A stretch of 46,363 nt of DNA from a virus. The DNA lies in IMG/VR virus record IMGVR_UViG_3300038457_000122, positions 1 to 46,363 of that record; one strand, 5' to 3'. Of the stretch, positions 33,697 to 42,119 are shown in pieces (the first letter of the stretch is position 1; each line of letters starts with the position of its first letter). The notes under the pieces were generated by a model. It had not been told where the DNA came from and did no database searches. It worked only from the letters and a program-made list of their open reading frames with translations. The position numbers and the translations under genes are program-made.

Positions 33697-34047
33697 TTAC
33701 AGCTTCAAGTCGTGTGCGAATTGCGTGTCGCGGTACAGCTCGCGGCGTTTGGGGACGTAAGTGTCATGGCACCGCAGACACATAGCCCGGTATTTGCCGT
33801 TCTCGAAGTGCACCGCCATCTGGCCCAGGGGGCCGCATTTCTTCCGTTCCTTCAGCTCTTGGTGGTTCAGTCCGCACTCGCTGCACTGCCCCAAGAAGTT
33901 GCCAGTCTGCAGGGCTGCCAGCGCCTCGATATGCCGCTGCTCGCACGCCGTGCAGATCTTGACGCCGCCCGGCTGCCGGATGAAGTCCAGCGGAGAGCGG
34001 AACTTCGTGCAGTAGGGGCACTGCTCGCCAATGAGAATGGCAGGCAC
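33697..34047 (-). CDS. Multi-zinc-finger protein, GTG start
   Basis: 116 residues with four CxxC pairs: C10/C13, C32/C35, C55/C58, C90/C93, plus C71. Read as two zinc ribbons in tandem. No ATG exists upstream of the first CxxC, so GTG at 34047 is used; it lies one base from the next gene's stop. Function unknown; nucleic-acid binding is likely. Confidence 0.65.
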   Translation of the reverse strand: MPAILIGEQCPYCTKFRSPLDFIRQPGGVKICTACEQRHIEALAALQTGNFLGQCSECGLNHQELKERKKCGPLGQMAVHFENGKYRAMCLRCHDTYVPKRRELYRDTQFAHDLKL

Positions 34048-34245
34048 TTACCGGTTTCCGTTCCCCGGCTTCGGCGCGCCCACGCCGCTCGCCAGCATCT
34101 GGTTGGCGATCCCGGCCCATGCCGGTTGCGCGGAAGCCGCGGGTTTCTTCTTTTTCTTGGCTTGCGCTAAGTTGCCGCTGGAGGCCTGCATCGGCGCTTT
34201 CGCCTTCTCGACGATGGCCCCCATTTGCTGCGGTGTGACGCTCAT
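34048..34245 (-). CDS. Small Lys-rich protein
   Basis: 65 residues starting MSVTPQQMGAIVEKAKAPMQ. A helix followed by KKKKKP and a helical tail (AGIANQMLASG). The tail resembles that of the next gene's product (DIADRMLGAK). Coupled by ATGA. Unknown. Confidence 0.55.
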   Translation of the reverse strand: MSVTPQQMGAIVEKAKAPMQASSGNLAQAKKKKKPAASAQPAWAGIANQMLASGVGAPKPGNGNR

Positions 34246-34481
34246 TTCGCCCCCAGCATCCTGTCGGCGATGTCCTGCCACGGCCGCTTGGAAGCGCCGG
34301 TCTTGCGCCGGATCGCCGCCTTCACCTTGCCCGCTGCGGGTTTGCCGCTCGACAGCATTCCCGCGGCCTTCCTGTGGCCGGAGTCCTCGATCGGATACGA
34401 TCCCGGGCCCGGCGCCTTCGACGGAACTGCGAAATCGCTCTTGGGAAGCGCCCTGCGTTCGGCCATCGTTAGTTTCGCCAT
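34242..34481 (-). CDS. Small protein with a SDFAxP-YPIED motif
   Basis: 79 residues. RRALPKSDFAVPSKAPG, then SYPIEDSGHRKAAG resembles the L-P-x-S-x-F-A-x-P...YPIxDxxHARxA stretch of the DUF6582-type phage proteins, often near portal or head protease genes; tentative. AAGGAG precedes ATG 34481. A C-terminal SKRPWQDIADRMLG helix is shared with the following gene. Confidence 0.6.
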   Translation of the reverse strand: MAKLTMAERRALPKSDFAVPSKAPGPGSYPIEDSGHRKAAGMLSSGKPAAGKVKAAIRRKTGASKRPWQDIADRMLGAK

Positions 34482-34483
34482 CG

Positions 34484-34723
34484 TTACTCCTTGAGAGACG
34501 CCTTGATCTCCGCCTTCAGAATTTCCGGGATGCTCAGCACCGTGCGCAGCGCCTTGACCTGGCCCTGCGCGTAATACGTCGTCCAGGTGCTCGAAGGGCG
34601 TTCGCATTCCTCGCGCTGCCGTTCGAGTTCCTCGCCGGTCCGCGCCACGAGCAGCGCGTATCCGCGCGAGCGCTCCAGTTCGAGGACGGCGTCGAGGTCG
34701 GAGGAATCGTAGGGCTCGGTCAC
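34484..34723 (-). CDS. Small hypothetical protein after the portal gene
   Basis: 79 residues with a helical charged pattern (VLELERSRGYALLVARTGEE). No family known. Coupled to the portal gene by an ATGA overlap. Comparable small genes follow the portal in many phages. Confidence 0.6.
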   Translation of the reverse strand: MTEPYDSSDLDAVLELERSRGYALLVARTGEELERQREECERPSSTWTTYYAQGQVKALRTVLSIPEILKAEIKASLKE

Positions 34724-37008
34724 ATCATTCCGTTCTGCGGCACTGGCGCCTGCGTAGACCCTGCCGCGATGGGCGGAGGCTGAATGTCACCGGGAGCCGC
34801 GCCTTGCGGCGGTCCTGGCGCTCCTGGCGCTCCTGGCGGCATGCCTGCCGGTTGACCTGGTTGCATCGGCGGTCCCGGCTGTCCTGCCGGCGAAGGCGAG
34901 TACACGTGCTGCAACTGCTGCAGCCTCTGAAGCTGCTGGAAGACTTCCGGAGTCACTCCCGGGTGTGGCTGAAGCTGCTGCATCAGTTGCGACGTGAGAG
35001 ACGCCATCAGTTGCTTCGCCCGGATCTGCTGCTGCGTTTCCAGAATGTGCTTGACCAGCATGCCGATGGCCTGCACGTCGCGGTCCGGGTCTTTGCGCTC
35101 GGTCTCCAGTTGCAGGTGATGCTGGGTCAGGTGCGCCTGGTCGTTATCCTGCGGGTTCGGCATTACCGTCTGCCCTTCCAGAATTTCGGTCCATTCCTGG
35201 TTCGGATCTTTGGGCCGATCCAGGGCCGGAGGCCTCGGCACCAGCACGTTGAAATCCTGCACCCCGAATTCTTTGGCGAGCCTATTGGTGAGCTCCCACA
35301 TGGCCAGCGGGTTCTGCGCCACTATGGGGTTCTGCATGGCGAAAGAAGCGAATTGCAATAGCTCTTGCTTCTTTGCCTGCCGCGCCCACACGCTGGTGGC
35401 GAACTTGAGCTTGAAATCGTAGCGGCCGCCGAATTCCTTGGCCGTCATGTAAGCCCCGCTTTGCCGCACGTCGAACAGGCCGTCCGCCTGCTCCTCGGTG
35501 ACCCGGAAGAACAGACCCGGCTCGCTTTGGGGGACCAGGTCGCAGTCCAGGTCCCAGAAATCGCCGACGATCCGCTCCATGTCCTCGCGCAGAATCGTGG
35601 AGTCGAGGTACGCGCGGATGTTGCCCTCCTCGATCAGCGCCAGCTGGCCGGTCGCGGTTTTGGGAGCGTTGGGCCGGTCCACCGCGCGGCCGAGCGATTG
35701 ATCGGTGATGCCGGTACACCTCTCCGCCACACTCAAAATGTCCTGCTGCCGAGCCATGGCGAACTCCAGGTTCGGCATGATCTTCACCACGTTGACCGAA
35801 GAGGGGTCTTCCGTGGGGATCGCCATACCCGGCTGCATGCGGAACGCGCCCGGCTTCATTCCACCGCCTGGCTTGAAAAACACGATGGGCCAGACTGACA
35901 ATTCGCCGGCGGCCTGAAACAGCCGCGAGTTCGCAGTCGCGTCGTCTTCCAGGTCTTCCAGCAGGGCGCCGAACCCCTTCGGCCGGTACGTGCCGTCCTT
36001 GATGAGCGTCGATTCCACGAAGGGACGGCGCCGGCGCATCTTCGGGTAGAGCTGCAGCAGGTCCTGTACGCCGACAATCTCCTTGAGGCCGGGGATCAGT
36101 TTTACCACCCAGTCGGCTTCGAAGGTCTCGCGGCGCTGCAAATCGTACTCCGCGGCCTGGGTGTCCTTCTTGCCCTTCAATGGCCGCCACTTGCCGTACC
36201 ACTCCCACATCCAAAGAGAACGCCGTCCCAGCATGAAGGCGTCGTAGTCCACGCCCTCGGAGCGCTCGCGCTCCTGGCGCACGGGGTCTTGCCCTAAGAG
36301 CGTGTAATCGTTCGACGGCCCCTGGTTGGCCCAGTCGATCAGCTTCGCGACCATCGCCGGGTCGGACGTGCCCTGATAGAGAGTGCCGTCTCCCCGGACC
36401 AGCTCGTCGACCGTCACTCGCACCCTGCGGATCACGTAGCTGAAATCCTGCAGCGACATCACTCCGCGCTCCGGAGGGACCATGATGTCGTCGGGCTCTT
36501 CGGGGAAGAACCCCGGCCCCTCGTAATCGCACACCCGCTTGGGCTTGCCGTTTTCGAGCGTGGTGAACTCGCGCTTGTGCCACGGCCGGTAGGCGCATGC
36601 CCACCCGTTCAGTATCCGTCTGAACTCGAACACGCACAGCGGGTTGACGATCTCCATCTGATCGAAGACCCGGCTGGTCATGTACCGGCCGATCTTGGCT
36701 ACCTTGGCGGCATCGCTCGGCCCGGTAGCCTTGGCGGTAATCTCCGCGTCGTCGCCCAGCAGCGCTTGCAGGTCCCTGGCGAGTTTGTTGAAGCTCTGCC
36801 ACTGGATCAGCGGCACTACGTGATTGGGCTTGTCTTCGTCGCCGGCCTTGGGACGTTCGACGCGCGCTTCCCATTTCTTCATCCAGCCGGCGCAACGCTG
36901 GGACCATTTGAGGTGCGATGCTTTCGCCAGCAGGAAATCCTGCTCGATGCGGTTCACCAGCAGGCTTTTCTCGCCGTCCGGCAACTCGATCTGGAAACTC
37001 TTCGCCAT
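34720..37008 (-). CDS. Portal protein (P22-like)
   Basis: 762 residues, a size typical of P22-like portals. Forms the dodecameric ring for DNA entry and exit. Features: an N-terminal helical region (KWSQRCAGWMKKWEA), a wing rich in Trp and Arg (WMWEWYGKWRPLKGKK), and RTATGQ-like PNAPKTATGQLALIEEGN (about 455-472). The long Gln-rich helix near 655-720 (QQQIRAKQLMASLTSQLMQQ) would make the barrel, and a Pro/Gly-rich tail ends the protein. Order TerS-TerL-portal supports the call. Confidence 0.85.
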   Translation of the reverse strand: MAKSFQIELPDGEKSLLVNRIEQDFLLAKASHLKWSQRCAGWMKKWEARVERPKAGDEDKPNHVVPLIQWQSFNKLARDLQALLGDDAEITAKATGPSDAAKVAKIGRYMTSRVFDQMEIVNPLCVFEFRRILNGWACAYRPWHKREFTTLENGKPKRVCDYEGPGFFPEEPDDIMVPPERGVMSLQDFSYVIRRVRVTVDELVRGDGTLYQGTSDPAMVAKLIDWANQGPSNDYTLLGQDPVRQERERSEGVDYDAFMLGRRSLWMWEWYGKWRPLKGKKDTQAAEYDLQRRETFEADWVVKLIPGLKEIVGVQDLLQLYPKMRRRRPFVESTLIKDGTYRPKGFGALLEDLEDDATANSRLFQAAGELSVWPIVFFKPGGGMKPGAFRMQPGMAIPTEDPSSVNVVKIMPNLEFAMARQQDILSVAERCTGITDQSLGRAVDRPNAPKTATGQLALIEEGNIRAYLDSTILREDMERIVGDFWDLDCDLVPQSEPGLFFRVTEEQADGLFDVRQSGAYMTAKEFGGRYDFKLKFATSVWARQAKKQELLQFASFAMQNPIVAQNPLAMWELTNRLAKEFGVQDFNVLVPRPPALDRPKDPNQEWTEILEGQTVMPNPQDNDQAHLTQHHLQLETERKDPDRDVQAIGMLVKHILETQQQIRAKQLMASLTSQLMQQLQPHPGVTPEVFQQLQRLQQLQHVYSPSPAGQPGPPMQPGQPAGMPPGAPGAPGPPQGAAPGDIQPPPIAAGSTQAPVPQNGMM

Positions 37009-37011
37009 GTG

Positions 37012-37197
37012 TTACGCTCGCGCGCCCCTCGGGGCAGGAACTCCCGGCCGCCGCGTCCGATCCCAATAGCGCATGATCTGCGCCGGCCGCGACATACACC
37101 ACTCCGCGTGCTTCCCGCGCGCGAACACGCAACGCTCGCAGCAGTGCCGCGGATCCGGCTTGTAGGGGTTCGATCTGTTGCCGTCGCGATCGTTCAT
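37012..37197 (-). CDS. Small Cys-rich protein
   Basis: 61 residues. C19, C20, C23 and C34 (CCERC...C) could bind one zinc. Ends with a basic segment (RYWDRTRRPGVPAPRGARA). Starts in the stop of the upstream gene (ATGA) between terminase and portal. Unknown. Confidence 0.6.
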   Translation of the reverse strand: MNDRDGNRSNPYKPDPRHCCERCVFARGKHAEWCMSRPAQIMRYWDRTRRPGVPAPRGARA

Positions 37198-37394
37198 CGT
37201 TTCTTTCTCTTTTTCATCCGGGTCTTGGCCGCCGACACGCGCGCCTCGGCACATTCCTCGGCGCAGGCCTGCCAGTCGCGGATCGCGCCGTCGCGCTGCG
37301 CTTCGATGCGTTTCGCCGCGGAGATCAGCTCGCGCACGAAAGCGCCAATCGCCTGCTCGATCTGGCCCCGCTCCTCGATTTCCTCAGTCGTCAT
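37194..37394 (-). CDS. Small helical basic protein
   Basis: 66 residues. A single long amphipathic helix (IEQAIGAFVRELISAAKRIEAQRDGAI) then a Lys/Arg-rich C-terminus (TRMKKRKKR). It overlaps the terminase end by 11 bases. A terminase- or DNA-associated role is possible. No family known. Confidence 0.6.
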   Translation of the reverse strand: MTTEEIEERGQIEQAIGAFVRELISAAKRIEAQRDGAIRDWQACAEECAEARVSAAKTRMKKRKKR

Positions 37395-39111
37395 CTGCCC
37401 TCTTCGCCTGTCCGTAGCGCTGCGGTTTCCATGAGCTGTCGGCCTTGGCCAGCTCCTCGCGGTACGCGAACGCTCTGCGCGCGTACGGCAGCCCCTCCAC
37501 CGCCAGCGCCAGGCCGAACACGTCGTCATCGTGTCCGATGCCCTCCTCGCGGCCGTTGGGCTTGTGCACAAACTGCCGGCACTGCATCAGCGTCTCGGGA
37601 TCGTGGATCTGCACCGCGCCGAAGCGCAGCGCGTTATCCAGTCCCGCGATCAGCACCGGGCGAAAGACGGAATTCGTGTCGTAGCCCAGCTCTTGCAGCA
37701 ACGGGCTTCGCCGGTCGCTCGGATCGCGCTGCCGTGAGTAGATCAGCTCCAACGGATATCCCAGCCTGAGCAGCTCGCCGATCACCGCCTTGCCCACGGC
37801 CTTTTGCTCCGGGACCAGAAACGCGTTCTGGTAGAAACGGCCCAACCAGTAGACCCGTTCGCCCCACGGCGCCGGCTCGTAGCGCTCCTTGAGCTTCGCC
37901 ATCTCCTCGCCGGTGTCCGCGTCGAGCACCGTGGCGCTCGAGTAATCCGGATCCGAACCGCCCGCGCCCGCGCCCTTGCGCGCGTTGGGATCGATGCCCT
38001 CGGCGTGGTCTATGCCGATGAGGTACCGGCCGCCCTTGCGCGGCATCTGGTAAACCACCAGCTCGCCGCGGCCGTCTTCCGACTGCAAGAACTGGACGCG
38101 CTTCTCGATCCCCACCTCGACGACTTCCAGGCGTCCTCTGGGCGCCCCCTGAATCTGGGGCATCCTGGCGACCGCCGCCATGTCGAAGATCGTTCGGCCG
38201 CTCGACTGGAAGGCTTCCTGCGGGTTGCCGGGAAACTCCTGGCGGAATCTCTCGATCTTGCCTTCGCAGGCCGTCTCGATCTGCCGCCGCCGCCAGGCGA
38301 TCTGATCGACGTGGAGGTTGTACTTCTGCAGCTCGACCAGCTCCTCGCGGGTGAGCTTGAACCCGGGCTCCGGAGTCAGCCGGTATTCCGGGTGCTCCCA
38401 CCAGCCGAAGAACACGAAAGCCCAACCGGTCGACCGCCGCGGGTCCATGGCCAACTGGCAGAGGTCGTAGAAATCTCCGCCCATCCCGTTGGCCGTCGAT
38501 TCCACAATCAGGCCTGAGTCCGGCGAGTTCGGGATGCGCTGCATCAAGCCGGTCATGAGCGTGCCCATGTCGCGGTAGAAGGCTGCCTCGCTCAAGTGAG
38601 CCCAGTTATAAGGCGCGCTCCGTCCGACGTCCACGTTGTACGCCGTGTGCACCAGGATGCTGGAATCGTTCGCCCAGCGGATGTGGCGCTCGGTGTCCTT
38701 GATCAGCGCGGGCAGCACGATCGCCGAATCGAACTCCGCGCCGTAAGGATTGAGCGCGTAGCTTGCCACGTACTGCTGGTAATACTCGAAGACCAGGTTG
38801 GCGTGCGCCTCCGAGTCGGCCAACACCAGAGCCCGCCGGCCTGGAAAGAACGGCACGCGCCGGAAGATTTCGGTGGCCACCGAGCTCGACGCCCACACCT
38901 GGCTGGCCTTGAGCATTACCACACGCACCGGGTCGGCCGCCTGTTCCTGTTTGCGGATCGCCCGATTCAGCTTCGCGCCCGCCGGCGAATTGCGGTACCG
39001 AACCGCGATTCCCTCTTTGTTCCGGATTGTCACGTGCTCGCAGAACTTCGCGTGATTGGCGAACCCGCGGATCATGGCCGCCGTCTCTTGCGGAGTAAGA
39101 GTCGGGGTCAC
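37384..39111 (-). CDS. terL: Terminase large subunit
   Basis: 575 residues, GTG start overlapping the previous stop (GTGA). Packages DNA by ATP hydrolysis and cuts concatemers. The ATPase shows an unusual Walker A region (LKASQVWASS, 67-76), Walker B-like HLSEAAF (172-178) and motif III ESTANG (204-209). The nuclease domain has GIDHAEG (D368), VPEQK (E435) and GHDDD (526-530), the expected acidic triad. The P-loop Gly pattern is replaced by Trp-Ala, as in some divergent terminases. Position after TerS and before portal agrees. Confidence 0.92.
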   Translation of the reverse strand: MTPTLTPQETAAMIRGFANHAKFCEHVTIRNKEGIAVRYRNSPAGAKLNRAIRKQEQAADPVRVVMLKASQVWASSSVATEIFRRVPFFPGRRALVLADSEAHANLVFEYYQQYVASYALNPYGAEFDSAIVLPALIKDTERHIRWANDSSILVHTAYNVDVGRSAPYNWAHLSEAAFYRDMGTLMTGLMQRIPNSPDSGLIVESTANGMGGDFYDLCQLAMDPRRSTGWAFVFFGWWEHPEYRLTPEPGFKLTREELVELQKYNLHVDQIAWRRRQIETACEGKIERFRQEFPGNPQEAFQSSGRTIFDMAAVARMPQIQGAPRGRLEVVEVGIEKRVQFLQSEDGRGELVVYQMPRKGGRYLIGIDHAEGIDPNARKGAGAGGSDPDYSSATVLDADTGEEMAKLKERYEPAPWGERVYWLGRFYQNAFLVPEQKAVGKAVIGELLRLGYPLELIYSRQRDPSDRRSPLLQELGYDTNSVFRPVLIAGLDNALRFGAVQIHDPETLMQCRQFVHKPNGREEGIGHDDDVFGLALAVEGLPYARRAFAYREELAKADSSWKPQRYGQAKRADDD

Positions 39112-39314
39112 CGCAGCGCCTCTTCATACAGCCTCATCAGCTCGCCCGCGTAGTAAGTCTCTAGCCTCCCCTCGTCGAGTCGCGCCGCGAAGCACAGCTC
39201 CGTGAGCGTGTTGCGGAAGTCGTGCAGCAGCTTGCGCCGCCCACCCTCCATAGTCCGGCGCAGCCTGGCGCGCCACTCCGGAGTCTGGTCGGATCGATCG
39301 TAGGTCGCCATCAT
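39108..39314 (-). CDS. Small helical protein before terminase
   Basis: 68 residues from ATGATG at 39314 (MMATYDRSDQTPEW). Arg-rich helices (ARLRRTMEGGRRKLLHDF) and ETYYAGELMRLYEEALR at the end. The C-terminal pattern resembles that of the next small gene, so the pair may be diverged copies. Coupled to both neighbours. Confidence 0.58.
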   Translation of the reverse strand: MMATYDRSDQTPEWRARLRRTMEGGRRKLLHDFRNTLTELCFAARLDEGRLETYYAGELMRLYEEALR

Positions 39315-39469
39315 GCGTTCAAAGCGCCGGACAGCAGCGCCTCTCTGTACATCGCCAGCAGCTCCGCCAGGAGCTGCGAGATCCGCTGATAATCCTCGTC
39401 CAGCGCCGCGGAGGTGAGGCCGTAGAGCCCCTCCAGGAATTCGGCGGACAGAATCCCGTACTCGTTCAT
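39311..39469 (-). CDS. 52-residue helical protein
   Basis: Starts MNEYGILSAEFLEGLYGLTS and continues with LLAELLAMYREALLSG. The end resembles the LMRLYEEAL of the neighbouring gene. Shortness apart, ATGA overlaps at both ends strongly support translation. Unknown function. Confidence 0.55.
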   Translation of the reverse strand: MNEYGILSAEFLEGLYGLTSAALDEDYQRISQLLAELLAMYREALLSGALNA

Positions 39470-39639
39470 GCGGCCAGCGCGAGCTCCAACCGGTCGCCGG
39501 TCGCGGCGTCGCATCGCCGGCAGTCGCGCGGTTCCATGCTCGCAAGACATTCCAGGCAACACAGGAGGTCGCCTCGCGGTTCCGGCGCAGGCTCCGCCGG
39601 CAGGCCGACGAGCCAAACGAGCCAATCGACTGACTTCAC
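39466..39639 (-). CDS. Small Cys-rich protein, GTG start
   Basis: 57 residues. A hydrophobic, Trp-rich start (KSVDWLVWLVGLP) precedes a zinc knuckle formed by C27/C28/C31 and C40/C43 (CCLEC, CRRC). GTG at 39639 overlaps the stop of the terminase small subunit gene (GTGA), as elsewhere in this operon. The longer open frame is the shadow of that gene. Confidence 0.55.
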   Translation of the reverse strand: MKSVDWLVWLVGLPAEPAPEPRGDLLCCLECLASMEPRDCRRCDAATGDRLELALAA

Positions 39640-40136
39640 GCGGCCTTTCCCTGAACGGTCAGCTCTCGATACAGCGCCAGCAGGTCCTGCATCGAGCCCT
39701 CGAATTTCCTGGTCAATTCCGGCGCCACATCGTGCTCCACGCGATCTTTGTACTCGGCCGGCTTCTTGGCCCTCAGCAGCGCCAGCAGCAGGGTGTCCGA
39801 GCGCTCGTGTTCCAGCAGCGGCTTTTTCTTGCCGCGCAACTTCTTGGGGTTGACGGGGACCAACACCGGCTTGCCGTGATACATCACCGGCCGGCTTACG
39901 CCTTCGACCGCGCGCCTCACGGCCTCGTCTTCGAGGGTCTGGGCGGCTTCCTCGGCCGCCGCCGCGAACATCGTCCGATACGCCGCGGATCGCTCGAGCA
40001 AGCGGTAGTGCGCGTGCCTGTCGATCTTGGCGGCCGCGGCCGCGCGGGTCACGCTGGCCGTCCGCCGGTACGCAGCGATGAACGCCCGCACGCGCGGGCT
40101 GGGATGCCATTCAGCTTTTTCGGTGTCGCCGGCCAT
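39636..40136 (-). CDS. terS: Putative terminase small subunit
   Basis: 166 residues from MAGDTEKAEWHPSPRVRAF. An N-terminal HTH-like helical segment (RAFIAAYRRTASVTRAAAAAKIDRHAHYR) for DNA recognition, a middle basic region (PKKLRGKKKPLLEHE) and a tail (PELTRKFEGSMQDLLALYRE) fit TerS proteins. The LLxALLRAKKPAEYKDR stretch is also typical. Recognises phage DNA for packaging. Order relative to TerL supports it. Confidence 0.75.
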   Translation of the reverse strand: MAGDTEKAEWHPSPRVRAFIAAYRRTASVTRAAAAAKIDRHAHYRLLERSAAYRTMFAAAAEEAAQTLEDEAVRRAVEGVSRPVMYHGKPVLVPVNPKKLRGKKKPLLEHERSDTLLLALLRAKKPAEYKDRVEHDVAPELTRKFEGSMQDLLALYRELTVQGKAA

Positions 40137-40233
40137 GTCTCTTAGTCGTTGTTCGTCCAGGCAGATCCCATCCGGGAAGCTCCCAGATCGCTGGGCCCTC
40201 CTCGGGCAGGAAGAACCGCCTACGCTCTGCCAT
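40111..40233 (-). CDS. 40-residue basic protein
   Basis: MAERRRFFLPEEGPAIWELP, then a basic tail (TTTKRHGRRHRKS). It overlaps the genes on both sides by 26 and 14 bases. Probably real because of the ATG and steady overlap, but the size makes it uncertain. Confidence 0.45.
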   Translation of the reverse strand: MAERRRFFLPEEGPAIWELPGWDLPGRTTTKRHGRRHRKS

Positions 40234-40456
40234 GCGCCTGCCTCGGCAGCACGCCTTCGAGGCAATCCAGGCGCCGGCATACCTCGGCGTGCCGGTCGTC
40301 CGAGATGCGCTGTGTGAGCGTGCACTCGGTCCTGGTCGGGAACTCCTTGCGGATTTGCTCCTTGAGGCCGGCCAGCGTGCGCACATTGAGCGCCGTCCAG
40401 ATCAAGTTCACCACCATGCCGATGAACGGCCACGCGTAAGGGGGAAGACTGTTCAC
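40220..40456 (-). CDS. Small single-pass membrane protein, GTG start
   Basis: 78 residues. One membrane helix (YAWPFIGMVVNLIWTALNV, about 7-25) and a charged region with coiled-coil character. GTG at 40456 is used because no ATG precedes the membrane segment. A holin, lysis or scaffold-anchoring role is conceivable; there is no direct evidence. Confidence 0.55.
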   Translation of the reverse strand: MNSLPPYAWPFIGMVVNLIWTALNVRTLAGLKEQIRKEFPTRTECTLTQRISDDRHAEVCRRLDCLEGVLPRQAHGRA

Positions 40457-40457
40457 G

Positions 40458-40670
40458 CTAGACCTTGCTTGCCACCGCGGCGGCCGCCAGGGCGTCCATG
40501 CAGGCGTTCAGCGCGGCGCGGCGGTTCTGCGCCTGGGTCTGCGCGGAAGCCAGCGGCAAGCCCGCATTCTGCACGTCGGCCTCAATCTTGGCGATCGCGA
40601 CCAGATCGGCAGCGTAAGCCGCCTTTATCGTGGCGGCATCCGCCATGGCGTTTTCGAGTGTGGTTGGCAT
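40458..40670 (-). CDS. Small Ala-rich helical protein
   Basis: 70 residues: MPTTLENAMADAATIKAAYA and a hairpin-like pair of helices (DLVAIAKIEADV, then RRAALNACMDALAAAAV). AGGAAAC lies before the ATG. Unknown. Confidence 0.6.
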   Translation of the reverse strand: MPTTLENAMADAATIKAAYAADLVAIAKIEADVQNAGLPLASAQTQAQNRRAALNACMDALAAAAVASKV

Positions 40671-40696
40671 TTTGGGTTTCCTAAAAGACTGGGGAA

Positions 40697-40990
40697 TTAC
40701 GCGGCGAGTTGGCGCGAGCGCCTGGTCTGCAGGGTAATCAGCGCGACGGGGTGAATCACCGGCAGGCCTGCGATGGCGTCGAGCGTCGCCATCCCGCCGT
40801 CGATGTAGATAGGCCGCGCCGTGGCGCGCCCTACCGCCAGGTGCCTGGGATCGTCTTCGTGAAAGCGGATGGTGTGCTCATCGACGTACCGCGCCCGGCC
40901 GCTCTCCACGTACTTGAGCGCCATGGCGCGCGACGTACGGCTTGCGCCGTGGGAGTTCAGAATGCGGACGGCTCTGTTGGGAGACACCAC
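40697..40990 (-). CDS. Hypothetical protein, GTG start
   Basis: 97 residues if it begins at GTG 40990 (a second GTG follows). Contains ALKYVESGRARYVDEHTIRFHEDD and a C-terminal beta/alpha segment with YIDGGMATLDA. GAGGT lies ahead of the GTG. An internal ATG at ALKYVE gives a shorter form. Unknown. Confidence 0.55.
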   Translation of the reverse strand: MVSPNRAVRILNSHGASRTSRAMALKYVESGRARYVDEHTIRFHEDDPRHLAVGRATARPIYIDGGMATLDAIAGLPVIHPVALITLQTRRSRQLAA

Positions 40991-41046
40991 TGGCGTATAA
41001 CCTCGCTGGGATCGCCCAGGGTTGGGCGAGAAGTCAATGCCTGAAG

Positions 41047-41256
41047 TTACTGCGTGGAATGCGCGTATCGGCCGCGGATGTGCTGGTGGAAGTGCTGGCC
41101 CTTTGACGCGGCGGCCATGAGATCGGCGTGAGCTTCGGCCGGCACTCCGAAGTAATCGTAAGTGCCCCCGTGGATGAACCGGATCCGCAGCGTGTTGCTC
41201 GCAGGATCGTGTCCGACTTCCCTGATGTTGCCCGACTCGACCCGTTCCATCGTCAT
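41047..41256 (-). CDS. KTSC-domain protein
   Basis: 69 residues. MTMERVESGNIREVGHDPAS, then LRIRFIHGGTYDYFGVPAEA and a GQHFHQHIRGRY end make a complete KTSC domain, common in phage and bacterial small proteins with unproven function. Coupled by ATGA to the gene before it. Confidence 0.8.
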   Translation of the reverse strand: MTMERVESGNIREVGHDPASNTLRIRFIHGGTYDYFGVPAEAHADLMAAASKGQHFHQHIRGRYAHSTQ

Positions 41257-41708
41257 GCGGCAAGCCTCGTTTCGACGGCTTCCCGTCTCACCGGCCGCCC
41301 GATCGTCCGATTGCCGGTCTGCGACTCGGCGATGTACAGACTCTGCTTTTCCTTGGGAATCGCCTTCTCGACGTTGCCCAAAGTCGGCCGGCACATTTCC
41401 AGATACGCCTGCCGCCCCACGGCCTTGAAGAACTTCTCCAAGTTGACCACGCTGCGTTTCATCCGCCCGGCAGAGATCGGCAGCAGGTAACGCGCGCCTG
41501 GCGCCAGGATCGACCGATCCGCCGGCGCTTGCGCGTAGCGGCCCAGAATCAGCGAGCTAACTTCCGCGAACCGCGCGGCGTGCGGGTTCAGGGCCGGCTG
41601 CCAGGCCGCCATCTTCTCGGCTAACTCGCAGTACTCATCGATCAACGCCTCTTCCGGCGTGACCTGCGGTTTTGTCGCGGCACCTGACGCGGACTTACCC
41701 ACGTCCAA
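41253..41708 (-). CDS. First gene of the leftward operon, hypothetical, TTG start
   Basis: 151 residues. Helical N-terminal half (ALIDEYCELAEKMAAWQPAL) and a conserved-looking RMKRSVVNLEKFFKAVGRQA. No family recognised. The frame opens with TTG at 41708 (or GTG at 41702); no ATG exists. It lies at the head of the late operon, next to the divergent promoter region. Confidence 0.6.
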   Translation of the reverse strand: MDVGKSASGAATKPQVTPEEALIDEYCELAEKMAAWQPALNPHAARFAEVSSLILGRYAQAPADRSILAPGARYLLPISAGRMKRSVVNLEKFFKAVGRQAYLEMCRPTLGNVEKAIPKEKQSLYIAESQTGNRTIGRPVRREAVETRLAA

Positions 41709-41765
41709 TTGTCGTTCCAGCTACAATGGAGGCGCAATGCCTCAGTTCTTAGGCCCCTCAAATAC

Positions 41766-41781
41766 GGGGATGGATATCCCC
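41766..41781. promoter_or_regulatory. Palindrome GGGGAT-GGAT-ATCCCC in a divergent promoter region
   Basis: Six-base arms between the divergent TTG-start genes at 41708 and 41783. It could be the operator for the LuxR-type protein encoded at once downstream. No -35/-10 pair is convincing in 41709-41782. Confidence 0.35.
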
Positions 41782-41782
41782 C

Positions 41783-42097
41783 TTGAGGTCTAGCCCGGCC
41801 GACGGCTCGATCCAGCTCTCCGTGCGCCAGGCCCAGATACTCACCATCCTATGCCGCGAGGCCCTCGCGACCAAGGAAATCGCGTGGCGCCTGCGCCTCG
41901 CCGAAAGCACCGTCGCCGGCTACATAGACGACTTGGTCCGCGCCCTCCGCCTCGGCAGCCGCGCCAGGCTCGTACTGTGGGCCATGCAGCACCCTCAGGC
42001 CCTCCAGGGCGAGCGGTGCGAGCGGCGCGTACATCCGCCGCGGTGTAAGTGCGGTCTGGCGGGCTGCGGCATCCTCGATTTCGACGACGCGGCGTAG
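41783..42097 (+). CDS. LuxR-type HTH regulator
   Basis: 104 residues. LSVRQAQILTILCREALATK, then EIAWRLRLAESTVAGYIDDL is a full GerE/LuxR helix-turn-helix (about 12-63). No receiver or ligand domain, so it acts as a stand-alone DNA binder. A C-terminal CKCGLAGC segment may bind zinc. The start is uncertain: TTG at 41783 is the earliest. It faces the late operon and may control it or the decision between lysogeny and growth. Confidence 0.78.
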   Translation: MRSSPADGSIQLSVRQAQILTILCREALATKEIAWRLRLAESTVAGYIDDLVRALRLGSRARLVLWAMQHPQALQGERCERRVHPPRCKCGLAGCGILDFDDAA

Positions 42098-42119
42098 CTC
42101 TCAGGTGTAGAGTTGAGCC

